Origin: Castanea sativa
Lineage: Eukaryota > Streptophyta > Magnoliopsida > Fagales > Fagaceae
NCBI RefSeq assembly: GCF_040712315.1
Contig: NC_134021.1
Span: 28,048,001 to 28,112,000, forward strand
Length of the DNA: 64,000 nt
Direction of reading: 5' to 3'
Under the pieces are notes generated by a model. That model did not search any database and was not told where the DNA came from. It saw only the letters and a program-made list of their open reading frames with translations. Below, piece after piece: positions 22,800-34,067 of this stretch; the first letter of the stretch is position 1, and each line of letters opens with the position of its first letter. The translations under genes were made by a program, and so were the position numbers.

Positions 22800-23730
22800 A
22801 AATTTCATTCTTCATGGGTTGACTCGTCCATCTTGTGGACTTGATAGATTTTCACCCTGTTGAGGATGATCCATCCAGTATATGGACTTAATGGATTTTT
22901 ATCCTTCTCAGGACGATCCGTCCACTATGTGGACTTGTATATTTCTTCCCTAATGATCCGTCCACTATATGGACTGGATAGATTTTCATCCAATTCAGAA
23001 TGATCCGTCCACTATATGGACTTGATAAATTTTTATTCTACTTGGGATGACTCGTCCACTATATGGACTCGATATATTTTCATCCTGCTGAGGATGATCC
23101 GTCCACTTATGGACTTGATAGATTTTCATCCTACTGAGGATGATCCGTCCACTTATGGACTTGATGGATTTTCATCCTTCTTGGGATGATCCGTCCATTA
23201 TGTGGACTTGATATATTTTTATCCTTCTGAGGATGATCCGTCCACTTGTGGACTTGATATATTTTCATCCTGCTTGGGATGATTTGTCCACTTTGTGGAC
23301 TTGATATATTTTCATCCTTCTGAGGATGATCTGTCCAGTATGTGGACTTGATATATTTTCATCCTGCTTGGGATGATCCATCCACTTGTGGACTTGATGG
23401 ATTTTCATCCTCCTTGGGATGATCTGTCCACTTTGTGGACTTGGTATATTTTCATCATTCTGAGGATGATCCGTCCACTTATGGACTTGATATATTTTCA
23501 TCCTGCTTGGGATGATCCGTCCAGTATGTGGACTTGATATATTTTCATCATTTTGAGGATAATCCGTCCAGTATGTGGACTTGATATATTTTCATCCTGC
23601 TTGGGATGATCCGTCCACTTTGTGGACTTGATATATTTTCATCCTGCTGAGGATGATCTGTCCAGTATGTGGACTTGATATATTTTCATCCTGCTGAGGA
23701 TGATCCGTCCACTTGTGGACTTGATAAATT
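22800..23730. repeat. Minisatellite, 20 units of 46-48 bp
   Basis: Each unit carries a GTCCAC-(2-4 nt)-GTGGAC dyad and a CATCC...GGATG dyad separated by TTGATATATTTT. I count 20 GTCCA...TGGAC cores from 22,826 to 23,720. The spacer alternates between a TTGGGA and a TGAGGA form in the right half. Tandem arrays between pol and the 3' LTR are known in Tat-type elements. A 78-residue minus-strand frame here is only the translated repeat. Confidence 0.95.
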
Positions 23731-23934
23731 ATGAGCAAAAATACATTCCATATGCTCCGAATAAACTCCTCTTATTATAATGGGTAGGTAGAATATTGTT
23801 CATAAAAAATAAGAAAACCGCCTTTTAGGTTCTAAAAGTACTTGTAGGAAATAAAAACTATAACTATCTGCTGGAAAAGATAAACTAGAAATGAGAAGGG
23901 TGGTGCTGCTTTCGTCTTTGTTCTTCGTTTACTG

Positions 23935-26900
23935 GTAGTACTTGTTCAGGTGCTCCATGTTCCATGGATGAATCAACTTTTTCCCGTCTAGTGTCTCTAG
24001 GTAGTACGTTCCCTTCCTATGCCATAAAATGATCCTGTATGGTCCTTCCCAATTAGGTCATAATTTCCCCTAGGAGGCATCTTTTGTCACGCCGAGTACT
24101 CTTCTTAAGACAATATCTCCAATCTGGAAGTCCCTGTTCTTGACCTTAGAGTTGTAATGCTTCGCCATTAGGTCCTGGTATCATGCTAGTCTCTGCTTTG
24201 CCGTCGCCCTGACTTCGTCCACAAGATCGAGCTGTAGACGCATGGCTTCGTCATTTTTTCTCTCGTCGTAGTTCCCAACCCTGTAGCTTGTTAGTCCTAC
24301 TTCTGCCGGTATGACGGCCTCACTACCATACACCAACCGGAACGGTGTTTCCCCTGTCGGTGTTCTTGACATTGTCATGTACGCCCATAAAACACTTGGT
24401 AATTCATCCGGCCATATACCCTTTGCCCCCTCAAGCCGGGTCTTGATACTCTTGAGAAAGGACCGGTTCGTGACTTCAACCTGTCTATTGGCTTGCGGGT
24501 GGGCAGGTGAGGAGTAATGGTTCTTGATCCCTAGTTGGGAACAAAAATCTCTGAATGCGTCGTTGTCGAATTGCTTTTCATTGTCTGAGACCAGCACCCT
24601 CGGAATACCATACCTGCAAATAATATTCCTCCATACGAAACTTCAGATATTCTTCTCTGTGATAGTGGCCAAAGCCTCCGCTTCCACCCATTTAGTGAAG
24701 TAGTCAATGCCAACCACTAAAAACTTAAACTGCCTTACCGCTGTTGGGAACAGGCCCATGATGTCTAATCCCCATTATACGAATGGCCATGGGGCCGTCA
24801 TAAGGTTAAGCTCTTCCGTTGGTTGCCTTATGAAATTCCCAAATCGTTGGCACTTGTCGCAGGCTATGACATATATGTTGGCATCCTTCTGCATTGTTGG
24901 CCAGTAGTATCTTGCACGGAGTAGCTTGTGCACCAGAGCCCTAGATCTAGAGTGGTTGCCGCAAAATCCTTCATGGACCTCCCTCATGACGTAGTCCGCC
25001 TCTTCGTGGTCGAGGCATCTTAGGTAAGGTCAGGAGAATCCTCTTTTGTATAGGACGTTTTTAATCAAAACGAAATGGGCAGCTTTAACCTTCAACTTTC
25101 TTGCGGCCTCTTTGTTGTCTGGCAGTTTTCAGTCTTTTAATATGCCGTTATTGGAGCCATCCAACTATGCTCACCATTTACTTCCTGCATGCTAGTGCCA
25201 ATTAATAATGATGAGAGTTGGACGAAGGATAATACCTAGTTAGGGATGATCATAGGTTCCGCGGAAGCTGCCTTTGCGAGTCGGTCGGCATCTTGGTTCT
25301 CTTCCCTAGGGATTTAAACCAACTTGATCTGGAGATTGTTCGCTCGACCCTTCACTTCCTCGAGATACCTCTTCATTCTTTCATTCTTGCACTCGTAGCT
25401 TCCATTAACCTGACTGATCACAACTTGAGAATCAGAGTATACGACCACACTGTTAGCTCTTACAGCTATTGCGAGGTCCAGTCCTGCTATTAAGGCTTCA
25501 TATTCCGCTTCGTTATTGGTTGTAGAAAAATCTAAACAGACCATGCACTTGATCTTGTCTCCTTCTGGTGTGTGAAGTACTACGCCGGCTCCACCTGCAT
25601 GTTTGTTGGAGGATCCGTCTGTGTGGATGCTTCACGTGGGAGCTTCTTCTGCCCCCTGGTCCTCCATGGAGGTGAACTCAGTGATGAAGTCTGCTATTAC
25701 CTGTCCTTTCAAAGCAGTTCGTGGTTGGTACCGAACATCAAACTCACTTAGCTCAATCACCCATAATGCCATTCGTCCCGCAGCTTCGAGGCTATTCATC
25801 GCTCTTCATAAGGGCTTATCTGTCATGACATTTATGGTGTGAGCTTGAAAATATGGTTTGAGTTTTCGGGCGGCGATCACCAACTCGAAGGCTAACTTCT
25901 CCATTTGAGGGTACCTCTCCTCTGCTCCTTTAAGTGCTCGGTTGACGAAGTATACGGGTCTTTGCACCTTACCTTATTCTCTAATAAGAGCCGCACTAAC
26001 GGCTGCAGGAGAGATGGCCAGGTATAGAAACAGCTCTTCTCCCGGTTTGGATGGGCTGAGTAATGGTGGAGAAGAGAGATACATCTTTAAATCTTTAAAT
26101 GCCCTCTAGCATTCGACCGTCCATTCGAACAATCTCTTTAGCGTGCGAAAGAAAGGGAGACATTTGTCCATCGCCCTTGAAACGAACTGTTCAGGGCTGC
26201 TATCTTGCCATTTAAGCTTTGTACCTCGTTTACTGTCTTTGGGGGAGCTAACTCCATTATTGCCTTCACCTTTTTCGGATTGACTTCAATACCACTTTGG
26301 GACACCATGAACCCCAAAAACTTTCCTACGGTTACTCCGAACACGCACTTGCTTCGATTCAGTTTCATATTGTAAGACCGAAGTGTGTTGAAAGTCTCCT
26401 AAAGGTCACTCAGGTGGTCGGATTCTTGAATGCTTTTTACCAGCGTATCGTCTACGTATACTTGCACATTTCTCCCAATCTGGTGTGCGAACATCCTGTT
26501 CATCAATCTCTAGTATGTAGCTCCCGCGTTCTTGAGCCCGAAGGGCATTACCTTGTAGCAGAAGAGACCTTGACTTGTAACGAATGAGGTTTTCTCTTGG
26601 TTTACTTCATCCAACTTGATCTGGTTATAACCGAAGAACGCATCCATGAAGCGTAAAAGCTCATGTCTCACAGTTGAGTCCACCAAGGTATCAATACGTG
26701 GGAGAGGGTAATTATCCTTAGGGCAAGCCCTATTTAGATCTATGAAGTCGACGCACATTCTCCACTTCCCATTTGCTTTCCTTACCATGACCATGTTTGC
26801 CAACTAGTCCGGATAGTATACTCCACGTATGAAATCAGCTTCTTGTAACTTCTGTACTTCCTCACCTATGGCTCGGTCTCGCTCAGGGGCGAACACTCGC

Positions 26901-27884
26901 TTTTTCTGTCGGACAGGGGGAATGAAGGTGACACATTCAACCTGTGAATTATGATTGATGGGTCAATTCCCGACATGTCTTCGTGACTCCAGGCAAACAC
27001 ATCCTTATTCTCTTTTAGGAACGTTGCGAGCGCCTGCTGTGCTAATGGGCTGGCTAAGGTTCCAATCCTTGTGGTCTGTTCGGGTCTGGAGTCATCGAGG
27101 GGTACCTCTTCTAACTCTTCCACCAGCTCTGCTACCGTCCGCTGCTCCTCGATGTTCATTGTTGGTAGGTGGTCGTCCATCTCCATCATGGCCATGTAGC
27201 ATTCTCGCGCAGCTACCTGATTTTCGCGCTGCTCTCCAATTCCATATTTGGTAGGGAACTTGACCATCAAATGGTAGGTTGAGGTCACAGCCTTCCACGC
27301 ATTAAGGGTAGGTCGTCCGAGGATAGCGTTGTAGGCAGATGAGCAGTCGACCACAAGAAAAACTACATCCTTGGAGATCTGCTGTGGGTAATCTCCCACC
27401 ATCACAGACAACGTGACGACGCCTAGGGGGTAGACCCTTGTCCCTCCGAAGCCAACGAGTGGTGCATTTGTTGGAACTAGTCACTCTCTACTAATCCCCA
27501 TTTGTTGGAACGCGGGGTAATAGAGGATATCAGCTGAGCTTCCGTTGTCAATCAAAACTTGATGCATATTGTAGTCTCTTGCCCGTATGCTGACGACAAG
27601 CGCGCGTCATATAGGTGGTGAAGGCGCCGTGCATCCTTTTCCGAGAACCCAATGCTAGGATTATCAATTCGCGCTATTTTTGGTGAGGACCCCGTCAACT
27701 GGACACTCTGAACCATCCGTAGATATGTTTTGTGGGTCTTTCTGGACGACCCTGCAGATGTGGTGCCCCCTACAATCATCCTTATATCTCCTATTGGTGG
27801 TCTGGGACGTTCGTTCTCCCGTCGAGGGGCCTGTTCTTGTAGTTGATCCGTTTTTTCCTTACTAACGAACCGTTGCAGCCTTCC
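23935..27884 (-). pseudogene. Tat pol: protease, RT, RNase H-like regions, integrase
   Basis: In minus order: protease LIDNGSSADILYYPAF (about 27,500-27,560); KDVVFLVVDCSSAYNAILGRPTLN (near 27,330); RT with VRKANGKWRMCVDFIDLNRACPKDNYPLPRID (26,690-26,800), MPFGLKNAGATY then TAG (26,510-26,512), and the intact YVDD box at about 26,449-26,460; a first RNase H-like block (about 25,700-26,000); a second RNase H (25,314-25,620) with DGSSNKHAGG, NNEAEYEAL and YSDSQ; integrase zinc region with CDKCQRFG (24,775-24,987) and core SDNEKQFDND...VEVTNRS (24,181-24,597); and a C-terminus near WNMEHLSTYYQ (about 23,940). Frameshifts and stops separate several blocks, so this copy is inactive. Confidence 0.9.
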
Positions 27885-29152
27885 TTACCTAATAAGAGCT
27901 TCTATTTGCTGCTTCAAGTCATAGCAGTCTGCAATATCGTGGCCATGATCACGATGAAAATGGCAATACTTGTCCTTTGGCCTCTTGTTAGGATCTCCCT
28001 TTAGTTTTCCGGGAAATGTTAGGGCTCCTTCATCCTTGATCTGCATTAACACTTGGTCAATTGGGGCAGTAAGGGGGTGAAGTTCGTGAATCTTCCCACG
28101 GGTGGTTTGGATCGTCGATCTTCCCATCGCTCTCCAGTTCTAGCCATCTTTCGCCCCCTATTTGATCGTGTGTTTTCCTGTCTTTCCCTTTTTCTAGGTT
28201 TTTCTTCTTGGGCCAGCAGTGCATCTTCCGCATTCATGTACTTCGTTGCCCTGTAAAGCACATCCGACATTGTCTTCGGGTCATTCTTATATAGCGAGAA
28301 CATGAACTTACCCTTTCGCAGCCCGTTTATGAACACTGCTACGAGTATCTTATCGTCCGCTTCATCGATTGAAAGAGCTTCTTTCTTAAAACGAGCGATG
28401 TACTATCTCAGCGTTTCGTCCTCCCTTTGCTTAATGCTCATCAGACACGCGGTGGACTTCTTGTATCGATGACCCTCGATAAAGTGTGACACGAATTGAG
28501 CGCCTAACTCTTTGAAAGTGCTAATGGAGTTGGGCGTCAGTCTACTATATCATATCCTCGCAAGTACTTTTAGCGTAGTGGGGAAGACCCTGCACATGAT
28601 CTCATCCGGCACACCTTGAAGGTGCATTATGATCTTGAAAGATTCTAGATGGTCTAAGGGGTCCTTGGACCCGTCATAACTTTCCACCTAAGGCATGCGA
28701 AACTTTGGGGGAAGGGGGCATGAACTGACGGGTACGGTGAAAGGCGAATCGGTTCGCTGGACCAAGTCATTGAGGTCGCTGGACACTCGACCTTTGAGGG
28801 CATTCATCATCACATCCATCCATTCCCTCATCATTTGCATCTCAGCGGCTATGTGAGGAGGGAGAGTGTCCAAGAAAGATGGCCGGTTGGTGTCCTGCCT
28901 CTCTGGCCTGCTCGGAGCATGGCTACCCTCAAGTCCTTCCTGATTCCTCCTCTCAGCGCTTGTCCCTTCCTGGTCTTCCTCTTGTGTGCTGAGGTGTGCA
29001 TTCTTTTGCTGCAACTGCTCCTCCAAATCATGATTTTGCTTGGTTAGGCATTCGACCGCTGCTGCGAGTGTTTGGACTTGCCTTTCCAAGGCTGTAGTGC
29101 GCGGTTCGTTGCCATGATTGTTGGTTGTTGTCATCGATCGAGTGAGTACCAT
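27885..29152 (-). pseudogene. Tat gag
   Basis: It starts MVLTRSMTTTNNHGNEP at 29,152. A coiled-coil-prone segment (ALERQVQTLAAAVECLTKQ) follows, then a retrotrans_gag core: [30 protein letters not shown] and FINGLRKGKF (28,046-28,690). The zinc knuckle CHFHRDHGHDIADCYDLKQQI is at about 27,885-27,965. Stops near 28,687 and 28,553 and a frameshift near 28,050-28,120 interrupt it. Gag would form the particle that packages element RNA. Confidence 0.85.
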
Positions 29153-29202
29153 GCAACTTTTTGTCTCAGGGCTAAAGCAAAGGCTTATTACTCACTTTTC
29201 CC

Positions 29203-29217
29203 ACAAACGGTGCCAAC
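29203..29217 (-). other. Primer binding site of the Tat element
   Basis: The minus strand reads TTGGCACCGTTTGTGGG directly after the end of the 5' LTR (...GCATCATCA). It is the usual place for a tRNA primer site; the tRNA was not identified. Confidence 0.6.
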
Positions 29218-29780
29218 TGATGATGCAGTAAAATCACCAGTAAGCCACACGCTACTCACAAGGCTGAAACAACACCTGCACAATGAAGAGAAAAGACCTA
29301 ACAGAGAGCACCGGTGTGGTGCTGGCCAAAAACCCTCCGAAGGTCAAGTTAGAACTTCTTCGCAACCATAGAGTGCCAGAGTTGAGTAAATAATGCGTAC
29401 CTTAACTTATGAGGGTTTTGAGGTTTTTATAGTAGTATAAGGCCGGAATTTACGCCTTGGTCACGAAGTTCTTTCCTTCTAGGATTAAACCTCGTGGATC
29501 TTGCTTACCTTTTAGAGATCCTTTCCTTATAGGAGTTTTCTTGACCAAGGGTTCAAATTGCAGGACTTGTATGAACTAGAATTCTATTTACAATAAGACT
29601 CTTGATATTAATCGTGGAGTGCACGTTTACCGTTTAAGAATCCTTGGAGATTACCCAATAGCTGAGAAACGCCAAGCGATCCTTGAACCGTCAACGTTTA
29701 TTCCGTCAACTTTTACTCCGTCAACGCAGCATTGTCGCGTTTATTTATTTGATTCCATCGTTCTTAATTCTTCCTCTTCA
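29218..29780 (-). repeat. 5' LTR of the Tat element (right copy)
   Basis: 563 bp, from TGATGATGCAG to CCTCTTCA on the plus strand. It is nearly identical to the left copy over more than 500 bp, which suggests a fairly recent insertion despite the broken frames. Confidence 0.9.
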
Positions 29781-30873
29781 GAATGATAGCATTTTAAAAC
29801 AAACTTAAAATATATTTTAGAAAATATCTTACTCATATAATCATATTTCCTAAGAATAATATATGTTTTTAATTTGAAAGAGAGATTACTTATTTTTTAT
29901 GAATTTTTATTTTTATAATTGTTATATGCATATGGAAAATTTGTTTATTTGAAAATATATTAATTTTAAAAATTAATACACCTATTAAGGAATAGCTATT
30001 ACATCCCTTTTAGAGATGAATAGTTATTCTTCATTTTATAAGGAATGAATATTTCTCTTAATAAAAACATAATCAAATTACTAAATAGCTAAACCATAAG
30101 AATAACCATTACATTACAGTGTCTATTACAGTCTACCAAATGTACATTTACTAGTTAGAGTGAGAGATTGAACTTCACTCTATGATATTCAAACAAAGAA
30201 GGAAAATGTTTAGTTTAGAAAATTACATTACTCCTTCCTTGGGGGCCATGAATAGACGATCATATTATCCAATCAGTCAAAACTCAGAACAAATGTAGGA
30301 CCGATTGAATCCCCATTCTCATTCCCATTCCGCTCCAAACGGTTTATATAATAGTGATAAAATAAAAGAATTATCTTATGGCTGGTGATAGATCACGATT
30401 GATTTTTGCCACTTTTACATTAAATATATATATATATATATATTTCTTCTTGTTACTTTCAATTTGCCACATTAAACTTTCTCAAAAAAGTTTTGCCACA
30501 TTCTCAAAAAATATTTGAATTGTGGCAAAAAAAAAGAAGAAGATTATATTCAATATTCAATATAGAGGAGTAATGCTACAGTCATACGGGGGCAGCGCCA
30601 GGTTTATTAGCCCAAAGTTAAAACGAAACCCAAATCAGCAAAGAAAAAAATATATATATGTGGACAAATTTGCAAAAAGAAAAACATGTAATTTGTGAGA
30701 TTCATATCCTATCCTGAATTCATGTTTTTATTGACTCCTAAAAAAAAGTATCCTAAGGTCACCACTGAAACCACAAACTATTTTATAATAGTTTTACAAA
30801 TTGTTGATATGGCTAATTCTTAAGGTAAGCCTATCACTAACATCAATTTTTTATTTGCCACTAAATCGCTTGA
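29781..30873. other. Intergenic AT-rich stretch
   Basis: No gene is seen. Short TA-rich tracts (for example 30,425-30,441) and scattered A runs are present. No open frame has recognisable domains. Confidence 0.6.
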
Positions 30874-31283
30874 GCATTAGTATTGGTGGTGATAAAAAAT
30901 TAGCAATTTGGAACTACAAAAAGTTACTTTATTTATTTTATCACATCACTTTACAAAACATACAACATCAGTGATTTTATTTTAGTATTCACCACAATAA
31001 AATAATATAAACAACACAATAATCATTTAATCTAAGGTACAATGATGAAAAGAGACAGGAGACGTGCAACGGTAAAATAAGAAAGGAAGAGAAAAAAAAA
31101 TTATTTAATAACCTGAGCTACAGTGGAGAACTAATAAAATATTATTTTTTTGTTTAACATTAGAGCTATGGGACACAAGATAGCAAAAAAAAAATTTGGG
31201 TTTTCTCCACCAATGCAACCCACTTTTATTATATTTAGTTGATAAATTTAGCATTTTAGTAATTTGCCTCCACCAATAATAAG
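30874..31283. mobile_element. MITE, copy 2
   Basis: The left end is GCATTAGTATTGGTGGTG and the right end AATTTGCCTCCACCAATAA, its inverted partner. The body follows copy 1 (711-1,062), with shared wording such as GCTACTTTATTTATTTTA-like and GATTTTATTTTA boxes. Copy 2 carries small internal insertions. Confidence 0.6.
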
Positions 31284-31339
31284 GTTGATAATTTGTAAAA
31301 CATCTTATCTATAATACTATTTAATAGTGTTTTCGTTTT

Positions 31340-31605
31340 GGTATGCTCATTTTTTTTTTTTTTAAATGACTCTACAGGGCTTACACCCCTATTTTTAAGT
31401 AGAGACAAAATTAAATGACAATTTTGTAAAAATACAACTCTAACTTCTACTAAAACACTATCTAAAAAATATGGGCACTTTTTTTAAAAAAATTACTTTA
31501 TCAATTTATAAATTAAATTTTCAAAATAAAAATTATATATATAATAAAAATACAGTTTTTTTTTTCTTAAAAAAAAAAAAGTGCGATGAGCTGTGACCAG
31601 GCTAG
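31340..31605. mobile_element. Helitron-like 3' end, second copy
   Basis: A diverged copy of 18,860-19,128 (AAGTAGAGACAAAATTAAA, AAATACAACTCTAACTTC and following). It ends GTGCGATGAGCTGTGACCAGGCTAG. No Rep/helicase gene is present. Assignment rests on the shared terminus only. Confidence 0.35.
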
Positions 31606-31940
31606 CTACTAAAATACTAAATAGTTTATACATCAAGCATTTTTCTTATATGATTTTATGGGGTCTGTCTCTAGTCTTTTTACCGTGTACTCTTAGACAA
31701 TGACAATACCGGCCGGTAATTCAAGGAAGACAATGATGGCAGTTTAGGTATACCAAAAAAAACTGGCAAATAACGCGTAGCGTAACCGGTAAAATCCGGT
31801 CGCATTCCCCGCCACCGACAATATGTCCCAGTCACCCAACACCATTCCGTACACCCTCACTCACTCATCATACATACCACTTCGCCACTTCCTCCCTTTT
31901 AAATTCCAACCCTTCCCGCACTCAATTCTCACCAGAAATA
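31606..31940 (+). promoter_or_regulatory. Probable promoter region of the dilute-like gene
   Basis: About 330 bp of sequence upstream of the likely leader, with less AT bias than its surroundings. It contains the perfect palindrome TACCGGCCGGTA (31,707-31,718) and an ACCGGTAAAATCCGGT pair near 31,780. CT/GA-rich runs appear near the presumed start (31,960-31,975). The exact transcription start cannot be set from sequence. Confidence 0.4.
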
Positions 31941-34067
31941 GAATTCTCCAGTACTATAAGAGAGAGAAAAAAAAAAAAACTGCTCACATGTATTGAAGTC
32001 AGACTCAGACGGACCACACATAGAATATAAATATTTTATTCTGAGAGAGAAAACTTTTGTTGCTCTGCTCCACATGAACATGACAATCCCGAAGTTTGTC
32101 TGCTAGCGTTTTGCGAGGCCCAGACTCTGAGCAACAAAAGCCTGGGTGAGTTTCATTTTTTTTACTCTCTCTCTCTCTCTAACTTTTTACTGTTCAGTTG
32201 TCGTTTTGCTATGTTTGTCTGTCATGTACTGAGGAAATTGACCACACGGGAAACATGCATTTCCTCGAGCTTCCTAAATAAATCTCTGATCTGAAGCTTT
32301 TGATAATTAGGTCTTTGTCGAGTTCTGTGTAATTTCACTTTCGTTGCTCTAGTTTTTGTTTTATGTTAGTGAATTTCGTTTCTGTTTTTGCTGAACTTTG
32401 AGGATTGCTCTGTTTGGAAACATGGAAATGGCTGAATAATTTGTAAGTTCTAAATCTTTGAATTTATGGTATTTTCTGCGTTTGTTTGTTTGTTTGTTAG
32501 TTTTTTTTTTTAAATGTTTGGATCTGGTTGTAGTTTTGTCGGTGAGAGTGAAAATGGAGGAGACACATGATCAGGTTTTGGAGGCTCTTCATTTGACTTT
32601 TAATTCGAGGGAGTTAGAATTTACTGTAGTTCTTTAAGGTGGGAAATTTCGAATAATGTCCAATTAGAAATTATGTAACTGTAAAGTGAGGACGGTACGG
32701 TTTCCGAAGATAGTTGTGAGTGCTGTGTTGTGTTGTGTGAGTGCGCTGGTTGTCACTTTGTGCGGTTCAAGTTTTCCAACTCTTTGTGGTTATGATTAGA
32801 ACCGAATCCAGTTGCTGGAAACGGTGTCGCTTCAGTCATGCGTCTGAGATCTTTTTATAGACTTACTATTATTGTACTAACTTGTCAGTGATTGCAACAT
32901 GAAATAAGTAAAGACATACATGGCTTATTATCAAGTGAATGAATTTCAGCAAGGTTGAGAAGTCTTGGATTTATTATTATTTTTAGATAATTGACATAAA
33001 TTCGTGTGAGTTATACTAACCTTATTCCAATCAAGAATAACACAATGGTGATGGAAACTCTGTAGGTTATTTTATTTTATTATTTTACTTTTTAAATTCA
33101 ATAGTTGGGAGGGAGGATTTGAACCCTGCAAGATTTCATTGGAAATACCAGTAATAAGTGTTGGTTGAGTTACAAGGCTCTCGTTGATGGAAATCCTATG
33201 GTTGATAGTACTTTTTAATTTTAATTATTATTATTATTATTATTATTATTATTTTGTGGGTGATCTTTCTAGTCAATTGTCTTTGTGTGATAAATTCAAG
33301 CTAATGTCCAAATGGGTGAACACCTTCTGCAGTTCTGAGAATACAACACCTATGGGCTTGTACTCTGTTCTGAGGCGGACTAGAGGAGTATACTTTTGAT
33401 GTATTCTTGCCATTTATTCTTCAGGTTCAGGAAACAATAAACCTCATTGGTAGCATCTAACTCTGCAGTTTGTATTATTATTGTTGTGAAGGCTCTGATA
33501 ATTTATACCCACTTTTTCAGTTGTAGCTTGTTGAATTGTTTGAAATTTTGTCTCCTGTCCTGTTTCTGGCTCTTGTTTTTTTCTTCATCCCTGTATCTCT
33601 GAAGTGCAATTGCTGTTGCCTTTTTGATTGTTAGCCAGGGCTCACTCAAGTTGAGATTATGTTTTATCTGTATTATTCTTGACTATTGGTTGACATTTAG
33701 TTTAGTTGTCTGCCGGTGGTTAGCTTCTAATACAAATGAAAATTAGATCAAATTATACGTGCTATACCTGGCACTTTGGTATTCCATTTTTTCTTCAATG
33801 TTTGGTGTGTTTTGCTGAATATCAAAACTGGTGTCTTGTTGTAGACTTACTAAAGACTGACATAAGTTGTACAAGAATTTTTCCCTACATTTTAGATGCG
33901 GAGGAAGATAATTCAATAAAAGTAAGTGTAATTATTTGCTTTATAATCTAGATTGACCTTTTCATAAGTAGCTTGCTTAGGTATATTGAATTTTTTTTTT
34001 TTTTTTAAATCTTTTCTCCCTTCTTAGGGTCTTCGTTTGTTTGCAATTGGAGAAGATTTAAAAAAGT
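31940..34067 (+). other. 5' leader with a 1.9-kb intron
   Basis: Leader exon 1 probably ends at 32,145 (CCTGG|GTGAGT). Leader exon 2 begins after TTCTTAG at 34,028 and runs 40 bp to the ATG at 34,068. Two small upstream frames lie in exon 1: M-Y-stop at 31,989 and MNMTIPKFVC-stop at 32,074-32,106. The intron holds an (ATT)n tract at about 33,224-33,255 and long T runs. Large leader introns often raise expression in plants; that role here is inferred. Confidence 0.6.

Larger units (their letters stand above)
19424..29780 (-). mobile_element. Ty3/gypsy element, Tat lineage
   Basis: The LTRs are 29,218-29,780 (5') and about 19,434-19,970 (3'). The primer site on the minus strand reads TTGGCACCGTTTGTGGG just inside the 5' LTR. 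Gag, protease, RT, two RNase H-like regions and integrase follow in minus orientation. A plus-strand extra gene and a minisatellite lie between integrase and the 3' LTR. Two RNase H-like regions and an antisense extra ORF are known features of Tat elements. No matching target duplication was found, and the left LTR end is altered. Coding frames carry several stops. Confidence 0.9.

Noticed and set aside
23265..23501. 78-residue repetitive frame
   Set aside because: Pure translation of the minisatellite.
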